From an uncultured Bacteroidales bacterium (lineage in GTDB: Bacteria; Bacteroidota; Bacteroidia; Bacteroidales; WCHB1-69): a stretch of 64,000 bases of DNA. The notes beneath the pieces are model-generated. The model ran no database searches and was not told the origin of the DNA. It saw only the letters and a program-made list of their open reading frames with translations. The stretch is from positions 23,408 to 87,407 of the forward strand of contig CAJOFJ010000020.1 in NCBI GenBank assembly GCA_905233625.1. The letters run 5' to 3'. This document shows positions 46,959 to 56,946 of this stretch, piece after piece (position 1 is the first letter of the stretch; every line of letters starts with the position of its first letter). The position numbers and the translations under genes are program-made.

Positions 46959-48173
46959 TTATACTCCATCCAGAATATTAAGGATTACCGTGCTTTTGCC
47001 AACGTGGGCACGGTTGCGGTAGTTGCTGAGGCAGATGAACAATAGGTTGTCGGAGGGGCGGTAAACCATGATATGGTGAAAACCATGCCACAAGCCGCCG
47101 TGATACACCAGTTTGCCATAATAGGGATTCTCCTCAAGGTGGAAACCATAACCGTACAACTCCGACGGGGCTGCGCCTGTGATGAGTTTGTTTTGTGTTG
47201 AAGAGGCCTTCTCCACCCATTCTTTCGGAATTACTGAATACTCATTAAAAAGGGCGATTTTCCATTTCATCAGCGACTCGGGACATGAATACAAACCCTT
47301 ATCACCAAAAGTTCCGTCCAACGGCTCTATGGCCACTTCCTCGCCTGATTTCAGGTGTCCCCGTGGGAAAAAAATATCCTTGTGCTCGTTTTTCTGCGTC
47401 ACATAAAAAGTGTTATCCATGCCTATCGGCTTGAAAATGCTGTCCTCCATAAATTTCTCGAACTTCACGCCCGACACCTTCGCCACAATATCCGCCAAAA
47501 GCAAATAGTTAGTGTTAGTGTATTTGTAGCGCATTCCCGGCTTGAAATATATCTTTTCGCGGCGAGAAAACACTTTTTGTATGGCCTGCTCGTTGGTGAC
47601 AAAGCCCTCGGTGCCCCATATCTCTTCCGGAAAATCAAAATACTCGGGCAAACCTGAAGTGTGGCATAGCAAATGATGGATAGTAATCCCCGAATAGGGA
47701 TTGTTCGAATAATATTTCGACAGATTGTCCGTCAATTGTATCTTGCCGGCAGCCACCAGCTTCAGAATAGCCACCGCCGTGAATTGTTTGGAGATGGAAG
47801 CCAGCTCGTAAGGAGTAGTGTGTGACAGCTGGTTTTCCGCCTTGCCCCGCGACGCCCTGAGCTGCGAAATGGTCATACCATTCAAGTCTTTGCCTTTTTG
47901 ATAAAGACGGGCATAACCGTAAGTTTTCCGGGCCACCACCTTGTCATCCAAGGCAATCAGGATAGTGCCATTCAAGCTTTGGGCCATATTGTTGGCCAAT
48001 TCCTGCAAAGCTACTACCTTTAGCTGAGGATTGGCATGGTCAAAAACAGCGTTTATTTCAGCCGTGGACAGCTCTTTCAGTTTTTTCGTCCCTTTGTTCG
48101 TTTTGACGCTTTGAGCCGCCAGAACAAGAGAAAACAAACAGAAAAGCAAACACAAGGAATACTTTTTCATCAA
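46959..48173 (-). CDS. Serine hydrolase (beta-lactamase / class C family), secreted
   Basis: Signal peptide; TPYELASISKQFTAVAILKLVAAGKI (SxxK); YTNTNYLLLADIV (YxN); HHLLCHTSGLPEYF. Confidence 0.9.
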   Translation of the reverse strand: MMKKYSLCLLFCLFSLVLAAQSVKTNKGTKKLKELSTAEINAVFDHANPQLKVVALQELANNMAQSLNGTILIALDDKVVARKTYGYARLYQKGKDLNGMTISQLRASRGKAENQLSHTTPYELASISKQFTAVAILKLVAAGKIQLTDNLSKYYSNNPYSGITIHHLLCHTSGLPEYFDFPEEIWGTEGFVTNEQAIQKVFSRREKIYFKPGMRYKYTNTNYLLLADIVAKVSGVKFEKFMEDSIFKPIGMDNTFYVTQKNEHKDIFFPRGHLKSGEEVAIEPLDGTFGDKGLYSCPESLMKWKIALFNEYSVIPKEWVEKASSTQNKLITGAAPSELYGYGFHLEENPYYGKLVYHGGLWHGFHHIMVYRPSDNLLFICLSNYRNRAHVGKSTVILNILDGV

Positions 48174-49457
48174 CTAAAGATTAAACTGTTTTTTTATCTT
48201 ATCCACATAATCGAGGCGTTCCCAACCGAAGAACACCACTTTTTTGAAATTCTTCTCCTTACCATCTACTATGCGGGTATAGGTATCCTTATTCTTATAG
48301 CCCACTTCCACTTCAGCTTCGTAGCAGTCGCGACCAAAATGTCCGTATGCAGCGGTTTTTTCGTAGATGGGATTTTTCAATTGGAAGCGTTCGATAATAT
48401 CGTAGGGACGCATAGGGATGATTTCTTTGATTTTAGTGGCAATCTCGCCATCGCTCAAGTGTACTTTGGCGGTTCCATACGTATTCACAAACAGTCCTAC
48501 TGGCTCGGCCACACCGATAGCGTACGCTACCTGTACCAGCACTTTGTCGCACAAGCCTGCTGCCACCATATTTTTGGCCACATGACGGGCAGCGTATGCG
48601 GCCGAACGATCCACCTTTGACGGGTCTTTTCCGGAAAAAGCTCCACCGCCATGAGCACCATGACCTCCGTATGTGTCCACAATAATCTTTCGTCCTGTTA
48701 AGCCAGTATCTCCATGGGGACCGCCAATGACAAACTTGCCAGTGGGGTTCACATAAAGTTTGTAATCATTTTTGAATAAAGATTTTACACTTTCAGGACA
48801 ATCCTTGATAACGCGAGGCAGCAGAATATTTTCGATGTCTTTTTTGATTTGGTCCTGCATTGCTTTTTCTTCAGCGAAATCATCATGCTGGGTAGAAACC
48901 ACAATGGTATCGATGCGTTCCGGTGTGCCGTCGTTAGCATACTGCAAAGTCACTTGCGACTTGGCATCTGGACGCAGATACGTCATTTGTTTGCCTTCTT
49001 TGCGGATAGCAGCCAATTCCTGTAAAATCATGTGGGACAACTCAATAGTGATGGGCATGTAATTCTGCATTTCGCGGCAGGCATAGCCAAACATCATACC
49101 CTGGTCGCCAGCACCTTGTTGTTCTTTTTCCTGTCGTTCTACGCCCTGGTTAATATCGGAAGACTGGCTGTGAATAGCCGAAATCACAGCACACGACTTG
49201 GCGTCGAACTGGTAATCACTTTTCGTGTAGCCGATTTTGTCAATAACTTTCCGGGCCACGTCATCAATGGATACGTAACCGTTTGTTTTAACCTCACCTG
49301 CGCAAACCACCAAGCCGGTAGTTACCAATGTTTCGCAAGCCACTTTTGATTCCGGATCCTGGGCAAGGAAAGAATCAAGCAAAGCGTCTGAAATTTGATC
49401 ACACACCTTGTCGGGGTGTCCTTCAGATACTGATTCAGATGTGAATAGATAGCTCAT
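48174..49457 (-). CDS. metK: S-adenosylmethionine synthetase (methionine adenosyltransferase)
   Basis: [53 protein letters not shown]. Confidence 0.97.
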   Translation of the reverse strand: MSYLFTSESVSEGHPDKVCDQISDALLDSFLAQDPESKVACETLVTTGLVVCAGEVKTNGYVSIDDVARKVIDKIGYTKSDYQFDAKSCAVISAIHSQSSDINQGVERQEKEQQGAGDQGMMFGYACREMQNYMPITIELSHMILQELAAIRKEGKQMTYLRPDAKSQVTLQYANDGTPERIDTIVVSTQHDDFAEEKAMQDQIKKDIENILLPRVIKDCPESVKSLFKNDYKLYVNPTGKFVIGGPHGDTGLTGRKIIVDTYGGHGAHGGGAFSGKDPSKVDRSAAYAARHVAKNMVAAGLCDKVLVQVAYAIGVAEPVGLFVNTYGTAKVHLSDGEIATKIKEIIPMRPYDIIERFQLKNPIYEKTAAYGHFGRDCYEAEVEVGYKNKDTYTRIVDGKEKNFKKVVFFGWERLDYVDKIKKQFNL

Positions 49458-49489
49458 AATAAAAATTTATGGGTTAATAATAAAATTAA

Positions 49490-49570
49490 ACGAAAATTGT
49501 GGGGAAATGTGATGGTTTAGCATTTTTTTCCGTGGTTGCAATCATGACAAATCCTTCCACAAATTTTCGT
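49490..49570 (-). promoter_or_regulatory. Candidate SAM-II/SAM-V-like riboswitch in the metK 5' leader
   Basis: Minus strand ...GTGGAAGGATTTGTCATGATTGCAACCACGGAAAAAAATGCTAAACC... resembles the SAM-II core (AUUU...UUGCAA...GAUAAA...GCUAAA); sits between a -7 element and metK. Confidence 0.55.
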
Positions 49571-49573
49571 CGG

Positions 49574-49581
49574 CAAAAATA
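49574..49581 (-). promoter_or_regulatory. -7 element TATTTTTG of metK
   Basis: caaaaata on +; predicted start lies just before the leader structure. Confidence 0.5.
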
Positions 49582-49592
49582 CAATTTTTTTT

Positions 49593-49658
49593 AATTAGCA
49601 AATTAGTAAATGCGGAAATTAGTTAACGGGGGAATGTGAATAGTTAAATGTGCTAATG
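49593..49658. repeat. AATTAGCA-type octamer array
   Basis: AATTAGCA|AATTAGTA|AATGCGGA|AATTAGTT|AACGGGGG|AATGTGAA. Confidence 0.7.
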
Positions 49659-49666
49659 TTTTTTTT

Positions 49667-49880
49667 CGTGAAGACGGAGAGACGTTCACTGCGTTCACTC
49701 GGGAAGTCACTCACTGCGTTCGTTCGAGGAGACGCTCGCTTTGCTCGCTCGGTTATACGATTTTCCTCTCCCCGTCTCCCCGTCTCCCCGAATGCACGTT
49801 GTGCATGTCTTACCGAGTACACGAAGTGTACGTCTAACCGTTCAACCGAATGCACTTCGTGCATGACTTACCTTCTCGAC
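49667..49880. repeat. Composite 8-bp/25-bp hairpin repeat array (locus R6)
   Basis: GTTCACTGCGTTCACTC, ACTCACTGCGTTCGTTC, GCTCGCTTTGCTCGCTC, centre CGGTTATACGATT, CGTCTCCC octamers, ATGCACGTTGTGCAT (49792-49806), GTACACGAAGTGTAC (49817-49831), ATGCACTTCGTGCAT (49850-49864). Confidence 0.9.
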
Positions 49881-50039
49881 GAATTAGTATTGAGTATCAG
49901 TGTGTTACAAAAATTATCGCTTCTAAGCCACAATTTTTGATTTTTTGAGTTGGGCATCATTTTTTTAAAGAAAATGCCTGAAATCGAATTTTAATATATA
50001 AATATTTGATTTTCAAATATTTACAAAACTCTGCCTCTG

Positions 50040-50067
50040 TAACCTGACCCCTATAACCTGTAACCTG
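50040..50067. repeat. TAACCTG heptamer array
   Basis: TAACCTG|ACCCCTA|TAACCTG|TAACCTG, 6 bp from the mnmG stop codon. Confidence 0.7.
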
Positions 50068-50072
50068 TTTTT

Positions 50073-51953
50073 TTATCTCAAATAAATCATCAGGGCAGCG
50101 ATGTCGGAGGGACTGACACCGCTGATGCGGGAAGCTTGTCCCAAATTGTCCGGTTTCACCCGTGACAATTTCTCTCGGGCTTCCAAAGACAGTGATGGGA
50201 AATTTTTGTAATCGAAATCCGATGAGATTTTGATATTATCCAAATTGGATAATTTATCAGCCATCTCTTTTTCCTTTTCTATATAGTTGGCATATTTGAT
50301 TCTGATTTCCGCATTTTCTTGTTCTTGTTCTGTGATATAATTCTCTTCTGCAAAAGCAGCAATTCGCTCGCAGCAGTTTTTCAACCTACTCAATTCAACC
50401 TGCGGACGCAACAATAAACTTGCATACTTAGTCCTCTGGGTCAAGGGAGAGGTCTCTACTTTTTCCAAATATTCATTCACCTCCGCTGGCTTGGCATGAT
50501 GCTCCGAAAGGAAATCCACCATAAGCTGCTGGTGCTCGTATTTTGTCTGCATCTTTGCATATTGCTCGTCATCAATCAAGCCCAACTGATGACCTATCGG
50601 GGTCAGTCTTTCGTCGGCATTATCCTGTCGGAGCAGAATACGATATTCCGCTCTGGAAGTGAACATACGATATGGATCTTCCACTCCTTTGGTCACCAAG
50701 TCATCAATCAGTACTCCGATATAAGCCTGCGAGCGACCCAATACCAGGGGCTCTTTTCCGTGCAGTGAGAGGTGGGCATTAATTCCTGCCATCAATCCTT
50801 GGCAAGCCGCCTCCTCATAACCTGTGGTACCATTCACTTGGCCTGCCAGATACAAATTATCCAGCAGTTTTGACTCCAAGGAGAACTTTAGCTGAGTGGG
50901 ATCGAAGAAATCATATTCAATAGCATAGCCTGGCCTGAACACCTTGGCCCGATCCAATCCCGGTATCAAGTGCATGGCTTTGATTTGCACTTCCTCTGGC
51001 AAGGAAGAGGAAAAACCATTCAGATAATACTCATTGGTATTTCGTCCTTCTGGTTCCAAAAAGAGTTGATGGCGGTCTCGTTCTGAAAAACGGTTGATCT
51101 TATCCTCAATTGAGGGACAATATCTAGGACCCACGCCCTGGATTCTGCCCTGGAACATCGGAGATGCGTCGAAGCCTGTTCGCAGAATGTCATGCACCTG
51201 AGGATTGGTATAGGTAATCCAGCAGCTCATCTGCTGTTCAACAGGCAAGGTATCGCTGAAGGAAAACTTGTCGGGGTTCTCATCGCCTTTTTGCTCTTCC
51301 ATTTTGGAGAAGTCCACCGTGCGCTTATCGATACGGACCGGGGTACCTGTTTTCAGTTTTTTGACCGTCAGACCGAAATCCTTCAGCTTATCGGAAAGGT
51401 AAAGTGAATTGCTCTCTCCCATTCTGCCGCCAGCAAAATTCACCTCTCCGATATGGATTCTTCCATTAAGGAAGGTACCGTTGGTCAGGATAATTTTGTC
51501 TCCGAAAATGGTATTTCCCTGCTGGGTTTTTACCCCCACCACCTTGTTTTGTTCAATAATTATATCGTTGACGGTGTCCTGACGCAGTTCCAAATTAGGC
51601 TGTATTTCGAGCACCTGCTTCCACATGGAGGAGAAAAGATACTTGTCGTTTTGGGTTCGGGGGCTCCACATGGCTGGACCTTTGGAACGGTTCAGCATCC
51701 GGAATTGAATGGTGGAACGGTCTGCCACGATACCCGAAAAACCTCCCAGGGCATCAATTTCCTTCACGATTTGTCCCTTGGCAATACCTCCCATAGCCGG
51801 GTTACATGACATCTGAGCAACCAATCCAAGATGCATTGTTATCAGCAAAGTTCTGCTTCCCATGCGTGCTGCCGCCACTGCCGCCTCGCATCCTGCATGG
51901 CCTGCACCCACCACAATTATATCAAATTTTTCGTTGTTTTCCACGTGGAACAT
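50073..51953 (-). CDS. mnmG: tRNA uridine-5-carboxymethylaminomethyl(34) synthesis enzyme MnmG (GidA)
   Basis: DIIVVGAGHAGCEAAVAAARMGSRTLLIT; CNPAMGGIAKGQIVKEIDALGG; TGYEEAACQGLMAGINAHL. Confidence 0.97.
   Translation of the reverse strand: MFHVENNEKFDIIVVGAGHAGCEAAVAAARMGSRTLLITMHLGLVAQMSCNPAMGGIAKGQIVKEIDALGGFSGIVADRSTIQFRMLNRSKGPAMWSPRTQNDKYLFSSMWKQVLEIQPNLELRQDTVNDIIIEQNKVVGVKTQQGNTIFGDKIILTNGTFLNGRIHIGEVNFAGGRMGESNSLYLSDKLKDFGLTVKKLKTGTPVRIDKRTVDFSKMEEQKGDENPDKFSFSDTLPVEQQMSCWITYTNPQVHDILRTGFDASPMFQGRIQGVGPRYCPSIEDKINRFSERDRHQLFLEPEGRNTNEYYLNGFSSSLPEEVQIKAMHLIPGLDRAKVFRPGYAIEYDFFDPTQLKFSLESKLLDNLYLAGQVNGTTGYEEAACQGLMAGINAHLSLHGKEPLVLGRSQAYIGVLIDDLVTKGVEDPYRMFTSRAEYRILLRQDNADERLTPIGHQLGLIDDEQYAKMQTKYEHQQLMVDFLSEHHAKPAEVNEYLEKVETSPLTQRTKYASLLLRPQVELSRLKNCCERIAAFAEENYITEQEQENAEIRIKYANYIEKEKEMADKLSNLDNIKISSDFDYKNFPSLSLEAREKLSRVKPDNLGQASRISGVSPSDIAALMIYLR
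51937..51952. promoter_or_regulatory. parS-like site (TGTTCCACGTGGAAAA on minus) embedded in the mnmG start
   Basis: Perfect 12-bp palindrome TTCCACGTGGAA; close to consensus TGTTNCACGTGAAACA. Confidence 0.55.
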
Positions 51954-51975
51954 TAATGTATAGTTCTGATTATCT

Positions 51976-52395
51976 TTATTTTAACTTTTTATACAAGCTT
52001 ATTGCCCCCTCTTCCTGATGCCTCATTTCCGCTGCTTCTTTTTCACTCTTATCCTTATATCCGCACAGGTGCAACACCCCATGTGCCACCACCCTTAAGA
52101 ACTCGTCCTGGGGCAAAATTTGCATTTCTGAAGCGTTGTCCCTCACCCGCTGCTCGCTAATATAAATCTCTCCCGATACCAACCCAGCAGCACCATAATC
52201 AAACGTGATAATATCCGTATAGGTGTCATGCTGGAGGAACTGTAGGTTCACTTTAAGCAATTCTTCATCATCACAAAAGAAATAGCTGATATCACCAGGA
52301 ACAAAACCATGCTGACGGATCAATTCTTTCAGCCAAGGTTTAAGGAGCGGCTGTTCGGATTGTAATTCTGATGGTAAATTATTGAATATTATCAT
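51976..52395 (-). CDS. ybeY: rRNA maturation RNase YbeY
   Basis: TYTDIITFDYG...GEIYISEQRV...RVVAHGVLHLCGYKDKSEKE (HGxLHLxGYxH-like motif). Confidence 0.92.
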   Translation of the reverse strand: MIIFNNLPSELQSEQPLLKPWLKELIRQHGFVPGDISYFFCDDEELLKVNLQFLQHDTYTDIITFDYGAAGLVSGEIYISEQRVRDNASEMQILPQDEFLRVVAHGVLHLCGYKDKSEKEAAEMRHQEEGAISLYKKLK

Positions 52396-52479
52396 GTTAT
52401 ATTTTTTTTACCCCAGATTACGATACGCTCATCTGAGGTTATTAAAATTTTGCCTCTTCAAGGCACTGTATGTGTATAC

Positions 52480-53526
52480 TTATATCTTGATGAGCTTTTT
52501 CTTCACTGTATTACCTTCAATATCAGTTATTTGAATAAAATATAGTCCTGTGCTAAACGCAGAAAGGATAATTCTTTCATTCAAAGTATTCATACTGGTT
52601 TTTGTCCATAGCAATCTGCCATCCTCTGCGGAGATTTTAATTTCAGAAATAAAAATGTTGGATTGTATGTCAACATATTCACCCGCTGGATTAGGATAAA
52701 GCTTATATTGTTGTTCTTCAACTGAAGTTATCCCAGTTTCCGGAGTTGTAGGAGGTTCAACAAACCATTTGGCCAAGGAATCATACACCACCCTTGAGGA
52801 GGCAATTCTTATACTTTCTGCTTGAGATTCGGCAATACCTGGGTTATAGCTTATATTTCTCGGATTTTTGCGAAACAGTACCGAATAAAAGGAGCAGGCC
52901 GCCGCATAACTGCCAGCCAATGAGGGGTGACTACCATCGGAAGAATACAATTCTATTTCCGGATGATGATCACGCAGATAATGCCACAAAGCTCCCACAG
53001 GAGATACCTCTGCTTCAAAATCCTCGGCCATGGTCATGTAACGTAAATACAGCAGGCTGTCCATACCTTCATAGGTACATAAAGGAGGAAAATTGTTACA
53101 ATTACTCTGGTCTCCATTCTTTCGTCCCCATGTCATATAAAAAACAACCTTGGCCTCTGGATTATACTGAGCCACCATTTCGCATAATTGCCGGGCGTAC
53201 GGATAGGTTTCTGCGTAAAACTGTCCATCAGGAAAAGACGGTTCCTGACTCTGTCCCTGCAAGACCACATAATCCCATCCACCTTGTTGAATCAAGGATG
53301 TTGTAGAGGAATTATTGAAGTGATTATTGAACGTGCTACCTCCTGGCAAATTGGACGAAAACATCAAGGTATCCCCCTCTGAGGCGGCTATGGAAGCAAT
53401 CAATTGGGGCAGATTATTGACACTCGTGTAACTATTACCAATGAACAAAACCTTATACCCGTCAGCCCATACACTACCTATCCATAACAGCAAAAAAAAC
53501 AATGAAAAAATACTCTTTTTACTCAT
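52480..53526 (-). CDS. SGNH/GDSL-like secreted hydrolase with T9SS C-terminal sorting domain
   Basis: KVLFIGNSYTSVNNLPQLI; GSHPSLAGSYAAACSFYS; C-terminal YKLYPNPAGEYVDIQ...GLYFIQITDIEGNTVKKKLIKI. Confidence 0.82.
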   Translation of the reverse strand: MSKKSIFSLFFLLLWIGSVWADGYKVLFIGNSYTSVNNLPQLIASIAASEGDTLMFSSNLPGGSTFNNHFNNSSTTSLIQQGGWDYVVLQGQSQEPSFPDGQFYAETYPYARQLCEMVAQYNPEAKVVFYMTWGRKNGDQSNCNNFPPLCTYEGMDSLLYLRYMTMAEDFEAEVSPVGALWHYLRDHHPEIELYSSDGSHPSLAGSYAAACSFYSVLFRKNPRNISYNPGIAESQAESIRIASSRVVYDSLAKWFVEPPTTPETGITSVEEQQYKLYPNPAGEYVDIQSNIFISEIKISAEDGRLLWTKTSMNTLNERIILSAFSTGLYFIQITDIEGNTVKKKLIKI

Positions 53527-53563
53527 CTTTTATAAAGCACTTATTTCTAATTTTTTCCGCCCG

Positions 53564-53579
53564 CGTTCCACGTGAAAAA
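53564..53579. promoter_or_regulatory. parS-like site CGTTCCACGTGAAAAA
   Basis: 14 of 16 positions agree with TGTTNCACGTGAAACA. Confidence 0.5.
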
Positions 53580-53592
53580 TTATTATCCCTCA

Positions 53593-56500
53593 TCAGTCGA
53601 TATGGTAGAAATAGTTATTGACCTTCTCCTTATAGTAGTAATTCAGATTCACCGGAACGGTCTTCAACATCTCTTGCTGCGACTGTTTGGTCTTGTCCAA
53701 ATTCCAATCCTTCGGGGGATTGCTATTCAATACATCTCTTCCTTCCGTGGATTCCCGTTTCTTTTCCTGGTCCTGCTTTCTGTCGGCTTTTTCACTCTCC
53801 AGCAACCTGGTTTCAATATTTTTTTGGCGGATAATGGTCTGATCGGTAAGTTGTCTGTTTACCAATTCTTTTTCCGTTTTCTGCATCTCCTCTATCAACT
53901 TGTCCAACTCCTTGTCCCCTACTCCATTTTCCGATTTCAACTGATTCTGATAATCTTGCATCATCTTACGGATAGCTTCTTGCTGGGCTGCCATTTTGGC
54001 AAATTGCTCGCTCATTTGTTGCTGTCCCGTCTGTCCCTGCTGCTGTTTACCTTGTTGTTCCATGGAACGCTTCATGGCTTCCATTTGGCGGTTTAGCTGC
54101 TGCTGCAATTCCTTGGCACGCGTTTTCTTGCTTTTTCCCTTGCCACCAGGCTTGTTGCAAGAGCCATTGCCGGCTTTCTTGCATTTGGACTTGCATTCAC
54201 TTTGTTTTTGCTTCATTTCCTGCATTGACTCGGCCAACATCAGCGACAAATTGTTCATGGATGTTAACGCAAACTGCTGGTCTTGGGCAGCTTTTTTGGA
54301 ATTTCTGCTATCCAAGGACACATTGACCGATCCAATATAATTGTTGATTTTGCCAACTTCCTTGGTGATAAACGGTTTTACTGACATTTGACGGCGAGCT
54401 AAGGCCAGAAGAGAATCCTCTACCGCAGACATATTGTCTTTAATTGCATGTTGTTGGGACATAAAGTTTGTAAAATAAGAAGACCTTGCAGAGGCCTTCT
54501 GTACTTGCTTCATTACATCTTCCTGATCGAAAGACAGCTGGACCAAATTATCCAAAATCTGGCGCAAAACCGCAATATCCTCAGTGATTTCCTCCAACTC
54601 GCTCTCATTCATATCCTGCTCCAGCTTGTCGGCCATCTCTTCCATTTTCTCAGCTGCAGATTTCTGGCTTCCACTGGCTTTCTGGCGGTTGTTCTTCTCC
54701 AACTGCTGCTTGGCATCGTTCAAATCCTGTTCCAGCGCCTGTTGCAACGAATCAGTGTTGCTGAGTTTGTTGGGTTGTTCCAGCTCTTGATTCAAATTCT
54801 TAATATCCTTCAAATCCTGTTTCAACTCATCATATCGCTTTTGGATTTCTTGTTGCTGTTTCATCAAATCTTCCTTGCCAATCTCCTTTTTCTGGGTTTG
54901 CAGCGACAAATTCTTCTCATCCTGAGACAATTGACGGGTTTTCTCCAAAAATTCGTTCACCTTCTTCTCCATCTCCAATTCTTTGAACAATTGCAGCTGC
55001 TGGTCCAATGTCTGATTGATATCCTTGGCATCCATCTTCATCTTGTCGATGGAGTTTTGCATCTGATCTTTGTTCATATTCTCCATCATCTGGCGAATCT
55101 GATCCAGCATATTCTTCATTTCATCCGACAAGAGTTCATCCATGCGTTGTTCCAACTCCTGTTGTTTTTTCAGGATATCCTCATTGTAGTTTTTATACTG
55201 ATTTTCTACCTGATTATTAATACTTTGCTGTTTTTTCAACTCATTGACCTGATTTTTCAATTCATTGAATTTATTGAGCAGCTCCTCCATTTTCTTCTTT
55301 TCTTGCCACGATGGGTTGTTGGTTTCCTTCAACTGACGGTTCAGCTTCTCAATATCCTTCATGATCTGGGCGGTTTCCTTCATTATATTGTCCATGTCAT
55401 TCTTCGCCTGAACACTGCTTCTCTCAATATCCTTATCAATTTCTTCCTGGGTTTTTACCTTATAGTCAAACTGACCGGTTTTGGACATCTTGCTGCCATT
55501 CACCCCGTCATTGTCATACACTTCGAAATGATAATCCATGGAATATCCTGGACTTAATTCAAACATGGCAGCCTCAAAGGAATAGTAAAAATCTTGTATT
55601 ACAGCGTTTTTTTCTATTTGGATGGGTACTTTTATGTCTTTCTGTATTAACTGCCCTTTATCGTCAAATTTTGAATACACAAAGTACAGATTTGAAAAAC
55701 CATAGTCATCTTTGATATTGCCCTTGAAATAATAACGGTCAATAAAGAATGAATCCGCTTTGCTCTCTACATAAATTTCTGGATATAAGTCTTTTACAAC
55801 GGAAATAGAATGATTAAGCGTATCTTTTGAGGTATAATATTTATTTTTGTTGACTATAGAATAATCAAATGAGGCTTTCGCCATCAAACTTGTTGTGAAA
55901 TTGTCATTTTCAGAGCTCAAATCCATTTCCTGATCCTGATAGAAGAACTGGATATGATCTGTATTTTTGGTATAAAACTGCCAGCTGATACGGGTTCCCT
56001 CTGGCACGGACGCGCTACCCACATTTTCCAGCACCTCTTCGTTCTTATTCAAATAAGAAGGATATTTCAAATGCATGGCAAAACCGATAGTTACAGGCTT
56101 TGGCAACACCTCAATGGTAAAAGTTTGAGAAGATACTTCATCTGTATATAATTGAAAATCTGTATTTTGTCTTAAATTAGTGAAAGTATAAGAAAACTCT
56201 GAATTGCTCTCTTTCACACATTTGTAATTCTTTTTATTATAAGCAACATACAGTTCATTTGGCAATTCATCGCCTTCAATTTTCATCTTGATAGAAAAAT
56301 CATCATTCTGAAAAGTGGTAAGCTTATCTTGCAGCAACACAATAGAATAAGGTGCTGGTTTCTCATATTCCTGGCTATAGTTGACGATTCGTTTTGTCGG
56401 TTCGGTAATCACCTCGCTTTTAATAGAAAAAATCAATACGAAAATCAGCACAGGGATCACTGCCCATTTCAGATAGCGCGTAGTATTCTCGAAACGGATA

Positions 56501-56946
56501 GCTTTTACAAAAGGAAAAGGTTTTAACTGATCGGTTTTGGTCTGAATAGCGGTTTTCAACAACTCATAGCTTTGATAATCGCCCTGTTCCATTTGATCTT
56601 GCAATTGCAAGACATTCAATAATTTATCATCTATTTCAGGAAAATAATCGCCTACTATTCTTGCAATCTGGTCTCTTGACAGCTGTCGGCCGAGGCCTAA
56701 ATACTTGAAAAAAGGAATAATGACAAAGAAAAACAAAAGCAATAAAAACACGCCTAAATAAGAGAAAAAAAGCACTTTTCTCACCAAAGGTGTAAAATAG
56801 GAGAAATATTCCAACAGAACATAAATCAAAAAGGCCAGAATAGACACAAAAAGAAAAATAAGGGCCCCTTTATATAATTTGTTCAGCTGATATTTTCTGC
56901 CAAATTCCTTTATCTTGCTTATCAGCTCAGTATTAATTTCTTGCAT
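53593..56946 (-). CDS. DUF4175 family protein, N-terminal membrane region and long coiled-coil, Q/K-rich C-terminus
   Basis: Two N-terminal TM segments; KTGQFDYKVKTQEEIDKDIERS...; long MEDMADKLEQDMNESELEEI-type coiled coils. Confidence 0.8.
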   Translation of the reverse strand: MQEINTELISKIKEFGRKYQLNKLYKGALIFLFVSILAFLIYVLLEYFSYFTPLVRKVLFFSYLGVFLLLLFFFVIIPFFKYLGLGRQLSRDQIARIVGDYFPEIDDKLLNVLQLQDQMEQGDYQSYELLKTAIQTKTDQLKPFPFVKAIRFENTTRYLKWAVIPVLIFVLIFSIKSEVITEPTKRIVNYSQEYEKPAPYSIVLLQDKLTTFQNDDFSIKMKIEGDELPNELYVAYNKKNYKCVKESNSEFSYTFTNLRQNTDFQLYTDEVSSQTFTIEVLPKPVTIGFAMHLKYPSYLNKNEEVLENVGSASVPEGTRISWQFYTKNTDHIQFFYQDQEMDLSSENDNFTTSLMAKASFDYSIVNKNKYYTSKDTLNHSISVVKDLYPEIYVESKADSFFIDRYYFKGNIKDDYGFSNLYFVYSKFDDKGQLIQKDIKVPIQIEKNAVIQDFYYSFEAAMFELSPGYSMDYHFEVYDNDGVNGSKMSKTGQFDYKVKTQEEIDKDIERSSVQAKNDMDNIMKETAQIMKDIEKLNRQLKETNNPSWQEKKKMEELLNKFNELKNQVNELKKQQSINNQVENQYKNYNEDILKKQQELEQRMDELLSDEMKNMLDQIRQMMENMNKDQMQNSIDKMKMDAKDINQTLDQQLQLFKELEMEKKVNEFLEKTRQLSQDEKNLSLQTQKKEIGKEDLMKQQQEIQKRYDELKQDLKDIKNLNQELEQPNKLSNTDSLQQALEQDLNDAKQQLEKNNRQKASGSQKSAAEKMEEMADKLEQDMNESELEEITEDIAVLRQILDNLVQLSFDQEDVMKQVQKASARSSYFTNFMSQQHAIKDNMSAVEDSLLALARRQMSVKPFITKEVGKINNYIGSVNVSLDSRNSKKAAQDQQFALTSMNNLSLMLAESMQEMKQKQSECKSKCKKAGNGSCNKPGGKGKSKKTRAKELQQQLNRQMEAMKRSMEQQGKQQQGQTGQQQMSEQFAKMAAQQEAIRKMMQDYQNQLKSENGVGDKELDKLIEEMQKTEKELVNRQLTDQTIIRQKNIETRLLESEKADRKQDQEKKRESTEGRDVLNSNPPKDWNLDKTKQSQQEMLKTVPVNLNYYYKEKVNNYFYHID

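Noticed and set aside
48199-48207. Exact DnaA box TTATCCACA
   Set aside because: Single occurrence inside the metK coding end; no cluster around it.
54448-55557. 369-aa + ORF resembling a Leu/Ile/Phe-rich membrane protein
   Set aside because: Exact antisense of the Q/K/E-rich coiled coil of DUF4175; hydrophobicity is a complement artefact.
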